DNA of 64,000 bases from Lawsonibacter asaccharolyticus (GTDB taxonomy: Bacteria > Bacillota > Clostridia > Oscillospirales > Oscillospiraceae): positions 2,542,001 through 2,606,000 of the forward strand of contig BFBT01000001.1 of NCBI GenBank assembly GCA_003112755.1, given 5' to 3'. The notes beneath the pieces are model-generated. The model searched no databases and was not told where the DNA came from. It was given only the letters and a program-made list of their open reading frames with translations. The translations under genes and the position numbers were made by a program. This document shows positions 52,087 to 60,233 of this stretch, piece by piece (within the stretch, counting starts at the first letter, position 1; every line of letters starts with the position of its first letter).

Positions 52087-52182
52087 TCATTCCTCGTGGA
52101 ACTGATGCTCACACCAGTCAGCCAGCAGCTTTACTGATCCGAAGCAGACCAATAAGACCGCGATCATGATGACGTCTTTCAT
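52087..52182 (-). CDS. 31-aa membrane peptide at the head of the kdp operon
   Basis: MKDVIMIAVLLVCFGSVKLL, then ADWCEHQFHEE: one membrane helix and an acidic/His-containing tail. The second in-frame ATG (52182) is preferred because AAAGGATGG sits at a proper distance; the upstream ATG (52191) touches that site. It ends 15 bp before kdpF. From memory, similar single-helix peptides precede kdpF in other Clostridia, but I know of no assigned function. Confidence 0.6.
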   Translation of the reverse strand: MKDVIMIAVLLVCFGSVKLLADWCEHQFHEE

Positions 52183-52223
52183 AGAAACCATCCTTTCCAA
52201 AGTTCTGTTTCCGGAACGGACGT

Positions 52224-52288
52224 ATTATAGCACGCAGGGGATTAGCAGGCGGTTAACGTATTCACAGGAGAATTAAACTTGCATTAAG
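52224..52288 (-). promoter_or_regulatory. kdp operon promoter with candidate KdpE box
   Basis: Minus-strand extended -10 TGC-TATAAT (TATAAT at 52229-52224), no -35. Upstream is the direct repeat TTAAA (52273-52277) and TTAAG (52284-52288), 11 bp apart, centred 54 bp from the -10 centre, followed by an A-rich tract (T-rich on the template sense) to 52320. This is the layout of an activated OmpR-class promoter. Confidence 0.6.
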
Positions 52289-52417
52289 AAAAAGAAATAA
52301 AAAAGATAAAAAGAAAGAAGGACAATTGGCTCCTAATACAATTTTAATACGGCGGATGATTTGCAAATCTCACACAAACAGGGCTTGTAGTAGAATCATT
52401 TTTAAGGAAGTGATCTT

Positions 52418-52603
52418 GTGGAAGCTCTGGTACTGGTGGGCGGGACGCTGCTTGTCTGGACCGTCGGATTCTGGGCGGTGGGCCAGCTGGACCGCTTTTT
52501 CAAGGAGAAAAACGCTCCCTGCCGGAGGGAGCGGGAGGGGCAGACCCGCAGAAAAAGAAAAGTTCTGTGCCGGAACGCGGGAAAAGCGGAGGGACAGAGG
52601 TAA
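52418..52603 (+). CDS. Small membrane protein divergent from kdp, 61 aa
   Basis: MEALVLVGGTLLVWTVGFWA forms one membrane helix; VGQLDRFFKEKNAPCRRERE and a very basic tail follow. The GTG start has the good site AAGGAAGTGATC. No named family recognised; short proteins with a single helix and a DRF motif are, from memory, frequent near K+ transport operons of Clostridia. A 15-bp stem-loop follows. Divergent from the kdp operon, whose control region lies between. Confidence 0.6.
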   Translation: MEALVLVGGTLLVWTVGFWAVGQLDRFFKEKNAPCRREREGQTRRKRKVLCRNAGKAEGQR

Positions 52604-52610
52604 GACAAGG

Positions 52611-52652
52611 GGAGGGGCCCAGACTGTGTTTTTACATAGTCTGGGCCCCTCC
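52611..52652. terminator. Terminator after the 61-aa gene
   Basis: GGAGGGGCCCAGACT (52611-52625) / AGTCTGGGCCCCTCC (52638-52652): 15-bp perfect stem around a T-rich loop, no trailing U-run. The 52653-52948 stretch beyond contains no credible gene. Confidence 0.7.
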
Positions 52653-52948
52653 TGTATTCGAAACAGGTCTACGACCGCAGAAACAAAAAAGTCTGGCCTT
52701 GCTGTATCGATTTTCCGCGGAAGATGGGCCGGGCCGCTCCAGCGGCTTCAATTCGCACTGCCCCCGTTGCTGACCGGCAGCGGTGTGGGCAGCTTAAACG
52801 CCCACTTTGCGGTGCCCTGGGGGTGCAGGACCTGCTCTATGAGATGTCCGCCACGCGGAAGCCGGGCGGGTGCGCGGATCTGCTCTGCCTGAGTCTGATG
52901 CTGTTTTTCCTGGAGGAAAAGGGGGGCCGGGAGTGGACAAAAAAGAGA

Positions 52949-52977
52949 TTGCAATCGACAATGGAATATGGTAATAT
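52949..52977 (+). promoter_or_regulatory. Promoter of the hydrogenase operon
   Basis: TTGCAA (52949-52954), 17-bp spacer ending in TGG, TAATAT (52972-52977): extended -10 vegetative promoter, giving a leader of about 200 nt. Confidence 0.7.
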
Positions 52978-53021
52978 CAACATATAAACTGTGTCGTATT
53001 TCGCCTGGATTGGTGAAAATA

Positions 53022-53065
53022 CAGAAAGCGGGCTGGTTCAGAAAAGGGACCAGGACCGCTTTCTG
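53022..53065 (+). other. Leader hairpin of the hydrogenase operon
   Basis: CAGAAAGCGG (53022-53031) / CCGCTTTCTG (53056-53065) with an inner CTGGT/ACCAG stem, followed by TGTTATTTG. It could act as an attenuator or a 5' stabiliser. No recognised riboswitch class. Confidence 0.5.
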
Positions 53066-53184
53066 TGTTATTTGGGGAAGTGTAGATTTTTTAACAGAGG
53101 ATGCAGGAAATGCGTCACTTCAAAAAAGCAGGGAAACTTGCAAAAACGCGGACTGCCGCGGGACAAGACAGGAGGAGCAAACGG

Positions 53185-53676
53185 ATGAAGGAGACAAAAC
53201 AGGGGGCGCTGCCCGGGACGGCGGCGCAGGCCAGGCAGCTGAAGGCATGGCTGAAGGAGAACGGGGAGAAGCCGGGGGCGGCGCTGCCTGCCCTCCAGAA
53301 GGCGCAGGAGATATACGGCTATGTCCCCCGAGAGGTCCAGCAGCTGATCGCGGACGCCCTGCACAAGCCGCTGACGGAGATCTATGGGGTGTCCACCTTT
53401 TACTCCCAGTTCAATCTGGAACCCAAGGGGCGCAACCGGATCAGCGTGTGTCTGGGGACCGCGTGCTACATCAAGGGCGGCGGGCGGATCTATCAGCTGC
53501 TCCAGGAGAAGCTGGGCATTGGAGACGGGGGCTGCACCGAGGACGGCCGCTTCAGCCTGGATGCCTGCCGCTGCCTGGGCTGCTGCGGGATGGCGCCGGT
53601 GATGATGGTGAACGAGGACGTGTACGGCAGCCTGACCGGCGACGAGCTGGACGCCATTCTGGCGAAATATGAGTAA
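53185..53676 (+). CDS. hydC: Hydrogenase subunit HydC / NuoE-like [2Fe-2S] protein
   Basis: 163-aa thioredoxin-fold [2Fe-2S] subunit of an NAD-linked multimeric [FeFe] hydrogenase. Ligand pattern: C89 and C94 in SVCLGTACYIKGG, then C130 and C134 in CRCLGCCGMAPV. ATG 53185 was chosen for the site GGAGGAGCAAACGG; the upstream frame to 53101 lies in the leader. First gene of hydC-fd-hydB-hydA. Confidence 0.9.
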   Translation: MKETKQGALPGTAAQARQLKAWLKENGEKPGAALPALQKAQEIYGYVPREVQQLIADALHKPLTEIYGVSTFYSQFNLEPKGRNRISVCLGTACYIKGGGRIYQLLQEKLGIGDGGCTEDGRFSLDACRCLGCCGMAPVMMVNEDVYGSLTGDELDAILAKYE

Positions 53677-53689
53677 GGAGGGACTGAGC

Positions 53690-54085
53690 GTGGGGCAGAC
53701 GGAACACAAAAACATTAAGATCCGCAGCCGGAAGGACCTGGAGGCCATCCGGGAACGGACCAGGCCCCTCCTGGAGGTGGAGCGGGGAGCCCGGATCGTG
53801 GTGGGCATGGGCACCTGCGGCCTAGCCGCGGGGGCCAGGCAGGTCTATGAAGCCATGGCGGAGGAGATCCGCCGACTAGGGCTGGAGGACGTGACCCTGG
53901 AGCCGGTAGGCTGTGTAGGGATCTGTCAGTTTGAGCCTGTGGTGGAGGTGTACCAGCCCGGAGGCGTGCGCACCACCTATGTGCACATGACGCCGGAGCA
54001 GGGCGTGCGGGTGGTGCAACAGCACATCCGGGGCGGCAACCCGCTGGCGGAGTACACAATCGGGGCCGTGAGAAGCGGGAGGTGA
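53690..54085 (+). CDS. Thioredoxin-like [2Fe-2S] ferredoxin
   Basis: 131-aa ferredoxin with the thioredoxin-like fold (TrxA_Fd type). Candidate cluster cysteines lie in GMGTCGLAAGARQVYEAM and EPVGCVGICQFEPVVEV. Such a domain is normally the N-terminal part of HydB/NuoF-like subunits; here a stand-alone copy precedes one that also keeps its own. GTG 53690 is preferred to ATG 53669 because AAGGAGGG ends 8 bp before it. It overlaps neither neighbour by more than a few bases. Confidence 0.85.
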   Translation: MGQTEHKNIKIRSRKDLEAIRERTRPLLEVERGARIVVGMGTCGLAAGARQVYEAMAEEIRRLGLEDVTLEPVGCVGICQFEPVVEVYQPGGVRTTYVHMTPEQGVRVVQQHIRGGNPLAEYTIGAVRSGR

Positions 54086-54090
54086 AGGGG

Positions 54091-55887
54091 ATGTATCGCA
54101 GCTATGTGATGATATGCGGGGGGCCCAACTGCACCCTGCTGGCGGGCAGGCAGGAGAAGCTGGCGGAGGAATTCGAGGTCCAGCTGAAGCTGGCCGGTCT
54201 GCGTAAAGAGGTCCAGGTGATGCGGGGCGGCTGTCTGGGGCTGTGCTCCAGCGGGCCCAACGTGGCAGTGTTCCCGGAGGGCACGATCTACAGCCATGTC
54301 CATGTGGAGGACGTGGCGGAGATCGTCAGTGAGCATCTGCTCAAGGGCGGCCGGGTGGACCGCCTGCTCTACAACGAGAACGAGGCCACCAGCACAGTCC
54401 GCAGCCTGGAGGAGACAGAGTTCTACAAGAAGCAGCTGCGCATTGCCCTGCGCAACTGCGGCGTCATCGACCCCCAGAACATTGACGAGTACATCGCCCG
54501 GGACGGCTATGCGGCACTGGAGAAGTGCCTGACCGAACTGACGCCGGACGAGGTGATCCAGATCGTGCTGGACTCCGGCCTGCGGGGCCGGGGCGGAGCA
54601 GGCTTCCCCACCGGACTGAAGTGGCGCTTTGCCAGCGGGGAACGGGGCCAGGTACAGAAATATGTCTGCTGCAACGCGGACGAGGGCGACCCCGGGGCCT
54701 TCATGGACCGGAGCGTGCTGGAGGGCGACCCCCACAGTATCATCGAGGCCATGGCCATCGCGGGCTATGCCATCGGGGCCAGCCAGGGCTATATCTACGT
54801 CCGGGCGGAGTACCCCATCGCGGTGAAGCACCTCCAGATCGCTCTGGAGCAGGCCAGGAGCTACGGACTGCTGGGGGAGGATATCTTCGGGACGGGCTTC
54901 TCCTTCGACCTGGAGATCAAGCTGGGGGCGGGGGCTTTCGTATGCGGGGAAGAGACCGCCCTGATGACCTCCATCGAAGGGAAACGGGGAGAGCCCCGGC
55001 CCCGGCCGCCCTTCCCGGCGGTGAAGGGCTTGTTCCAGCGGCCCACCATCCTAAACAACGTGGAGACCTACGCCAACATCTGCCCCATCATTCTGCGGGG
55101 GGCGGAGTGGTTCTCCTCCATCGGCAGCGAGAAGAGCAAGGGGACCAAGGTATTTGCCCTGGGCGGGCGTATCCAGAACACCGGCCTGGTGGAGGTGCCC
55201 ATGGGCACCACCCTGCGCACTATCGTGGAGGAGATCGGGGGCGGCATCCCCCACGGGAAGAAATTCAAGGCCGCCCAGACCGGCGGCCCCTCCGGCGGAT
55301 GCATCCCCGCGGAGCACATCGACACCCCTATCGACTACGACAATCTGGCCGCCATCGGGACCATGATGGGCTCCGGGGGCCTGATCGTGATGGATGAGGA
55401 CACCTGCATGGTGGACATCGCGAAATTCTTCCTGGAATTCACGGTGGACGAGAGCTGCGGAAAGTGCACCCCCTGCCGGGTGGGAACCAAGCGCCTGTTG
55501 GAGCTGCTGACTAAGATCACTGAGGGGCGGGGCACCATGGAGGATCTGGACCGGATCGAGGAGCTGGCGGCCTTCATTAAGAGCAACAGCCTGTGCGGCC
55601 TGGGGCAGACGGCGCCCAACCCAGTGCTGTCCACCCTGCGCTACTTCCGGGAGGAGTACCGGGAGCATATCCTGGAGAAGCGCTGCCCCGCCGGGGTGTG
55701 CAAGGACCTGCTGACCTACTCCATTGATCCTGTCAAGTGCCGGGGCTGCACCATCTGTGCTCAGAACTGTCCGGCCGACGCCATCAAGGGGAGCGTGAAG
55801 AATCCCCACAAGATTGACACCAGCAAGTGCATCAAGTGCGGCAGCTGCTATGAAAAATGCCGGTTCGGCGCGGTGATCCGGGGATGA
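54091..55887 (+). CDS. hydB: Hydrogenase subunit HydB / NuoF-like flavoprotein
   Basis: 598-aa NADH- and FMN-binding subunit. Order: N-terminal TrxFd domain (MICGGPNCTLLAGRQ), Complex I 51-kDa domain with RGRGGAGFPTGLKW and CNADEGDPGAFMDRSVLEGD, the [4Fe-4S] site ESCGKCTPCRVGTK, and two C-terminal [4Fe-4S] motifs (CRGCTICAQNCPADAI; CIKCGSCYEKCRFGAV). In bifurcating hydrogenases this subunit handles NAD+ and ferredoxin. ATG 54091 lies 5 bp after GGGAGGTGA; the upstream GTG overlaps it. Confidence 0.95.
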   Translation: MYRSYVMICGGPNCTLLAGRQEKLAEEFEVQLKLAGLRKEVQVMRGGCLGLCSSGPNVAVFPEGTIYSHVHVEDVAEIVSEHLLKGGRVDRLLYNENEATSTVRSLEETEFYKKQLRIALRNCGVIDPQNIDEYIARDGYAALEKCLTELTPDEVIQIVLDSGLRGRGGAGFPTGLKWRFASGERGQVQKYVCCNADEGDPGAFMDRSVLEGDPHSIIEAMAIAGYAIGASQGYIYVRAEYPIAVKHLQIALEQARSYGLLGEDIFGTGFSFDLEIKLGAGAFVCGEETALMTSIEGKRGEPRPRPPFPAVKGLFQRPTILNNVETYANICPIILRGAEWFSSIGSEKSKGTKVFALGGRIQNTGLVEVPMGTTLRTIVEEIGGGIPHGKKFKAAQTGGPSGGCIPAEHIDTPIDYDNLAAIGTMMGSGGLIVMDEDTCMVDIAKFFLEFTVDESCGKCTPCRVGTKRLLELLTKITEGRGTMEDLDRIEELAAFIKSNSLCGLGQTAPNPVLSTLRYFREEYREHILEKRCPAGVCKDLLTYSIDPVKCRGCTICAQNCPADAIKGSVKNPHKIDTSKCIKCGSCYEKCRFGAVIRG

Positions 55888-55901
55888 GGGGGAGTGTGAA
55901 A

Positions 55902-57674
55902 ATGGAACATGTGAGTGTGAATACAGTGGATGTGGTGAACCTCAAGATCAACGGGATCGCCTGCCGCGCCCCCGCCGGCGCCACCGTCCTGGAGGCGGCC
56001 CACGGAGCGGGGATCGCCATCCCTACGCTGTGTTATCTGAAGGAGCTGAACGCCATCGGCGCCTGCCGGATCTGCGTGGTGGAGGTGAAGGGGGCCAAGA
56101 ACCTGGTGCCTGCCTGCGTCTATCCCATCGCCGATGGGATGGAGGTGTACACCAATACCGAGCGGGTCCAGGCGGCACGGCGGACCAACCTGAAGCTGAT
56201 CCTGTCCATCCACAATCAGACCTGCCTGACGTGCAGCCGAAGCGGACTCTGTGAGCTCCAGCGCCTGTGCCGGGAATACGGGGTGGACAACCAGATGGCC
56301 TTCGAGGGGGAGAAGATCTGCTACGAGCCGGACACGAGCGCGGTGCATATGGTCCGAGACAACTCCAAATGCATCATGTGCCGCCGGTGCGAGGCTGTGT
56401 GCAGCCTGGCTCAGGGGGTGGCCTGCATCGGCACATCGGGCCGGGGCTTCGCCACCCACATCGGCCCCAGCTTTGACAGCCCGCTGAGCGAGACCGCATG
56501 CATCCACTGCGGACAGTGCATCATCGCCTGCCCCACCGGTGCCCTCTATGAGAAGGACAACACGGGCCTGGTGTGGAACGCCCTGGGTGACCCCCAGAAG
56601 CATGTGGTGGTACAGACGGCCCCCAGTGTCCGGGCGGGGCTGGGAGAGATGTTCAGCCTGCCCATCGGGACGAATGTGGAGGGGAAGCTGGCGGCGGCCC
56701 TCCGGCGGCTGGGTTTCGACGGCGTGTTTGACACTGATTTCGCGGCCGACCTGACCATCATGGAGGAGGCCACCGAATTCCTGCGCAGGGTCCAGTCCGG
56801 GGGCACGCTGCCCCTGATCACCAGCTGTTGCCCCGGCTGGGTAAAGTACTGTGAGACCTTCCACCCGGACTTCATCCCCAACCTGTCCACCTGCAAAAGC
56901 CCTCAGCAGATGTTCGGCGCTATGGCCAAGAGCTATTACGCCGAAAAGATGGGACTGCGGCCGGAGGATATCTTTGTGGTGTCGGTGATGCCCTGCACAG
57001 CGAAAAAGTTCGAGATCACCCGGGAGGGGGAGTGCGGCGCGGGCATCCCGGACGTGGATGTTGCCCTGACCACCCGGGAGCTGGGACAGATGATCCAGCG
57101 GGCCGGACTGCTGTTCGCGGAGCTGCCGGAGGAGGAGTTCGACCCGGCCCTGGGCATCGCAACCGGAGCGGGGCATATCTTCGGCGCCTCCGGCGGCGTG
57201 ATGGAAGCGGCACTGCGCACGGCCAGCGAGCTGCTCACCGGCAAGGAGCTGGAGAAGGTGGAGTTCCAGGAGGTGCGGGGCGCCCACGGCATCAAGGAGG
57301 CGGCCTATGAGATCGCAGGCAGGACTGTCCGGGTGTGCGTCCTCAGCGGAACGGCCAACGCGGGCCAGGTGCTGGAGGACATCCGAAGTGGAAAGCGGGC
57401 CTATGACTTCATCGAGATCATGGCCTGCCCAGGCGGGTGCGTGAACGGCGGCGGCCAGCCCCTCCAGCCCTCTGTGATCCGCAATTTCCGCAGTGTGTCC
57501 GCTATGCGGGCCGGCGCCCTGTACCAGGAGGACCAGGAGATGCCCCTGCGGAAGAGCCACAAGAGCCCGCTGATCCAGGAGGTCTATGAGCACTATCTGG
57601 ACCAGCCCGGCAGTCAGCGGGCCCACCAGCTGCTCCATACCTGCTACACAGACAGAAGCGGACAGCACCGCTGA
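55902..57674 (+). CDS. hydA: [FeFe] hydrogenase catalytic subunit
   Basis: 590-aa hydrogenase large subunit. N-terminal [2Fe-2S] ferredoxin domain (GACRICVVEVKGAKNLVPAC), His-ligated [4Fe-4S] region (HNQTCLTCSRSGLCELQ), a 2[4Fe-4S] domain (CIMCRRCEAVC; CIHCGQCIIACP), then the H-cluster domain with TSCCPGW (307-313), MPCTAKKFE (363 on) and MACPGGCVNGGGQP (507 on). The C-terminal small-subunit domain is present. H2 evolution from NADH and reduced ferredoxin disposes of fermentation electrons. Electron bifurcation is inferred from the HydABC makeup. Confidence 0.96.
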   Translation: MEHVSVNTVDVVNLKINGIACRAPAGATVLEAAHGAGIAIPTLCYLKELNAIGACRICVVEVKGAKNLVPACVYPIADGMEVYTNTERVQAARRTNLKLILSIHNQTCLTCSRSGLCELQRLCREYGVDNQMAFEGEKICYEPDTSAVHMVRDNSKCIMCRRCEAVCSLAQGVACIGTSGRGFATHIGPSFDSPLSETACIHCGQCIIACPTGALYEKDNTGLVWNALGDPQKHVVVQTAPSVRAGLGEMFSLPIGTNVEGKLAAALRRLGFDGVFDTDFAADLTIMEEATEFLRRVQSGGTLPLITSCCPGWVKYCETFHPDFIPNLSTCKSPQQMFGAMAKSYYAEKMGLRPEDIFVVSVMPCTAKKFEITREGECGAGIPDVDVALTTRELGQMIQRAGLLFAELPEEEFDPALGIATGAGHIFGASGGVMEAALRTASELLTGKELEKVEFQEVRGAHGIKEAAYEIAGRTVRVCVLSGTANAGQVLEDIRSGKRAYDFIEIMACPGGCVNGGGQPLQPSVIRNFRSVSAMRAGALYQEDQEMPLRKSHKSPLIQEVYEHYLDQPGSQRAHQLLHTCYTDRSGQHR

Positions 57675-57703
57675 GGGGAGGAGGCACCCTATAACAAAGG
57701 CGC

Positions 57704-57735
57704 AGGGCCGCGGAACTGAGGTTCCGCGGCCCTTG
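57704..57735 (+). terminator. Terminator of the hydrogenase operon
   Basis: AGGGCCGCGGAAC (57704-57716) / GTTCCGCGGCCCT (57721-57733), TGAG loop, TT after it: 13-bp perfect stem 29 bp past the stop. Confidence 0.8.
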
Positions 57736-57890
57736 CTGTTAGAAGATTCAGGAGATGCCGGTGGGAGAGCGGCAGAAAAAATCACAATTTCCCCTGTCAC
57801 CCGGAGACAGGATATGGTATAATGGGGACCAGAGACGACAAGAGCCGCCCACATCCGTGAGGAGCGGAGCGGAGGAAAGTGAGGTAAGTT

Positions 57891-59561
57891 GTGGATAACC
57901 AAGAGCTGAATACCCATTTTATCAAGGTCATCGGACACCGGAACCCGGACACGGACTCGGTCTGTTCCGCCATTGCATACAGCCGCCTGAAGAACACCCT
58001 GGACCCAGAGCACCCCTGCAAGCCCTGCCGGGCGGGACTGCTGAACCGGGAGACGGAGTTTGTGCTGAACTATTTTCAGGTCCCAGACCCCCAGCTCTAC
58101 ACGGACGTGAGCCCTCAGATCCGGGATGTGGACATCCGGCGGATGGAGGGCGTGGATGGGGAGATGAGCCTGCGCCGGGCTTGGATCACCATGCGGGACC
58201 AGCAGATCGACACCCTGTGCGTGGTGGACAAGGAGCGGAACCTGAAGGGCCTGATCACGGTGAAGGACGTGGCCACGGCGAACATGGACGTGTTGGACAC
58301 CTACATCCTGGCGGAGTCAGAGACCAGCTATCAGAACATCGTGGACATCCTGGACGCCAAGGTGCTGGTGGGAGACATCACCGGCAAGAAGGTGGAGGGG
58401 CGCATCGTCATCGGCTCGGGAAGCGCGGAACAGATGGAGCGGTCCATCTCCAAAGGGGACATCGTCATCGTGGCCAACCGCAGTGAGAGCCAGCTCACCG
58501 CCATCGAGATGGGGGCGGGCTGCGTGGTGGTGTGCGCAGGCTGCAAGGTGTCCCGGACCATCTGCATGCTGGCTGAGGAGCAGGGGTGTATGATCATCAG
58601 CACCCCTAACAGCACCTATGTCTCCGGACAGATGATCAGCCAGGCCGCCCCCATCCGCCACTACATGGTGCGGGACGATCTGCTCACCTTCAATCTGAAC
58701 AGCTCCGTGGAGTCCGCCACCAAGGTGATGGCCTCCGTCCGATTCCGCTACTTCCCGGTGCTGGATGACGACGGGCACTACATCGGCGTAGTCTCCCGCA
58801 GAAACATGATGAACCTGCATAAAAAGCAGCTGATCCTGGTGGACCACAACGAGAAGGGCCAGGCGGTGGAGGGGATCGACCAGGCGGAGATCCTGGAGAT
58901 CATCGACCACCACCGCATCGGCTCCATGGAGACAGACGGCCCGGTCTATTTCCGCAATGTGCCGGTTGGGTGCACCTGCACCATCATCTATCAGATGTAC
59001 CGGGAGAACGGGGTGGAGCTGGACCGGTCCACCGCCGGACTGCTGCTCTCCGCCATCCTTTCGGACACCCTCATGTTCCGCAGTCCCACCTGCACCCCCC
59101 TGGATGAGCAGGCGGGCCGGGAGCTGGCCAAACTGACCGGGGTGGACCTGGAACAGTACGCCAATGCTATGTTTGAGGCGGGAGGCGACGTCACCGGTCG
59201 GACCGCAGAGGAGGTATTCAACACCGACTACAAGATCTTCAACAGCGGGGAGGTCCGCTTCGGCGTGGGCCAGGGCAGCTACTTGACCGAGAAGAACCGG
59301 AAGGCCAGCGAGGCCCTGATCGGTCCCTACCTCCAGACCGCACTGGAAAAGCAGGGGCTGGACTACATTTTCTACATGTTCACCGATGTGCGCAACTCCA
59401 GTACTGAGCTGCTGATGGCGGGCAAGGGCGCTGAATCCCTGGTGGAGAAGGCCTTTGACACCACCGTGACGGACGGGATGGCGGTCCTGCCGGGGGTGAT
59501 CAGCCGGAAAAAGCAGATGGTCCCTGTGCTGATCAACGCCATCAAGCAGGAGCGGGGCTGA
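57891..59561 (+). CDS. ppaC: Mn-dependent inorganic pyrophosphatase with CBS and DRTGG domains
   Basis: 556-aa family II pyrophosphatase. DHH domain metal ligands are in GHRNPDTDSVCSA and EIIDHHRIGSME; the C-terminal DHHA2 domain is at about 430-556 (with RKKQMVPVLINAI). Between the halves sit two CBS domains (CVVDKERNLKGLITVKDVAT; RYFPVLDDDGHYIGVVSRRN) flanking a DRTGG domain, which make the enzyme responsive to adenine nucleotides (family knowledge). GTG start behind GGAGGAAAGTGAGG. Drives biosynthesis by removing PPi. Confidence 0.93.
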   Translation: MDNQELNTHFIKVIGHRNPDTDSVCSAIAYSRLKNTLDPEHPCKPCRAGLLNRETEFVLNYFQVPDPQLYTDVSPQIRDVDIRRMEGVDGEMSLRRAWITMRDQQIDTLCVVDKERNLKGLITVKDVATANMDVLDTYILAESETSYQNIVDILDAKVLVGDITGKKVEGRIVIGSGSAEQMERSISKGDIVIVANRSESQLTAIEMGAGCVVVCAGCKVSRTICMLAEEQGCMIISTPNSTYVSGQMISQAAPIRHYMVRDDLLTFNLNSSVESATKVMASVRFRYFPVLDDDGHYIGVVSRRNMMNLHKKQLILVDHNEKGQAVEGIDQAEILEIIDHHRIGSMETDGPVYFRNVPVGCTCTIIYQMYRENGVELDRSTAGLLLSAILSDTLMFRSPTCTPLDEQAGRELAKLTGVDLEQYANAMFEAGGDVTGRTAEEVFNTDYKIFNSGEVRFGVGQGSYLTEKNRKASEALIGPYLQTALEKQGLDYIFYMFTDVRNSSTELLMAGKGAESLVEKAFDTTVTDGMAVLPGVISRKKQMVPVLINAIKQERG

Positions 59562-59570
59562 ATACACGAA

Positions 59571-59617
59571 AAAACAGGAGCGACTGGGGCTGTGGGCCCC
59601 CAGGCGCTCCTGTTTTT
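59571..59617. terminator. Bidirectional terminator between ppaC and the phosphoesterase
   Basis: AAAACAGGAGCG (59571-59582) / CGCTCCTGTTTT plus TTTTT, with an inner CTGGGG/CCCCAG stem; serves convergent genes. Confidence 0.9.
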
Positions 59618-59642
59618 ATCTATGCCCGCAGGCTTGTCCGTC

Positions 59643-60233
59643 TCACAGCTCCACAAGGTAACGCTCATAGCAATTGACCACCCGGGTACTCCCATACTGC
59701 TCCTCCCGCCGGATGCCTCTGTTGTAGGAGAGGTGGGTGTGTCCATGAAGGAACAGGGCTGGGTGGAAGAGGTCCAGCAGGCGGTTGAAGGTCTGAAAGC
59801 CGGTATGGGCCAGATCCCGGCAGTCCACCATGCCAAAGCCTGGGGAGTGGGTCAGCAGGATGTCGAACCCCCGGTTCCAGAGTAGCTTCGGGGCCAGCTT
59901 CAGAGCCCGCATACACATCTCACGCTCAGTATATTGGTGGGGCCCCCTGCTGTACCGCATGGAGCCGCCCAGCCCCAGGATGCGTACCCCCTGATACTCG
60001 TACAGGCGGTCCTCCACACACAAGCAGCCGGCGGGTGGAGTTTCCCGATACTTGCCGTCGTGATTCCCGTGGACATACAGGATGGGACAGCTGGCGAAGG
60101 TGGCCAGGAAGGAGAGATAGCGGGGGTCCAGGTCGCCGCAGGAGAGGATCAGGTCCAGTCCCTCCAGCTTGCCGGGGGTATAGAAGTCCCAGAGTGCCCG
60201 GGATTCACAGTCAGAAATAGCTAAGATCTTCAT
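59643..60233 (-). CDS. Calcineurin-like metallophosphoesterase, 196 aa
   Basis: Small metallophosphoesterase with metal ligands in ILAISDCE, ILSCGDLDPRY, VHGNHDGKY, LLTHSPGFG and LHGHTHLS. The usual D-x-H first motif reads SDCES, so the first histidine is replaced, which may alter metal binding. Its ATG overlaps the stop of the ParB-BMP fusion gene by 4 bp (ATGA), so the two products are made together and may act together. Substrate unknown. Confidence 0.85.
   Translation of the reverse strand: MKILAISDCESRALWDFYTPGKLEGLDLILSCGDLDPRYLSFLATFASCPILYVHGNHDGKYRETPPAGCLCVEDRLYEYQGVRILGLGGSMRYSRGPHQYTEREMCMRALKLAPKLLWNRGFDILLTHSPGFGMVDCRDLAHTGFQTFNRLLDLFHPALFLHGHTHLSYNRGIRREEQYGSTRVVNCYERYLVEL

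Noticed and set aside
52991..53188. Frame with ESGLVQKRDQDRFLC resembling the start of a PP2C phosphatase
   Set aside because: The segment is explained by the paired leader hairpin at 53022-53065, and no further PP2C motif follows in any frame.
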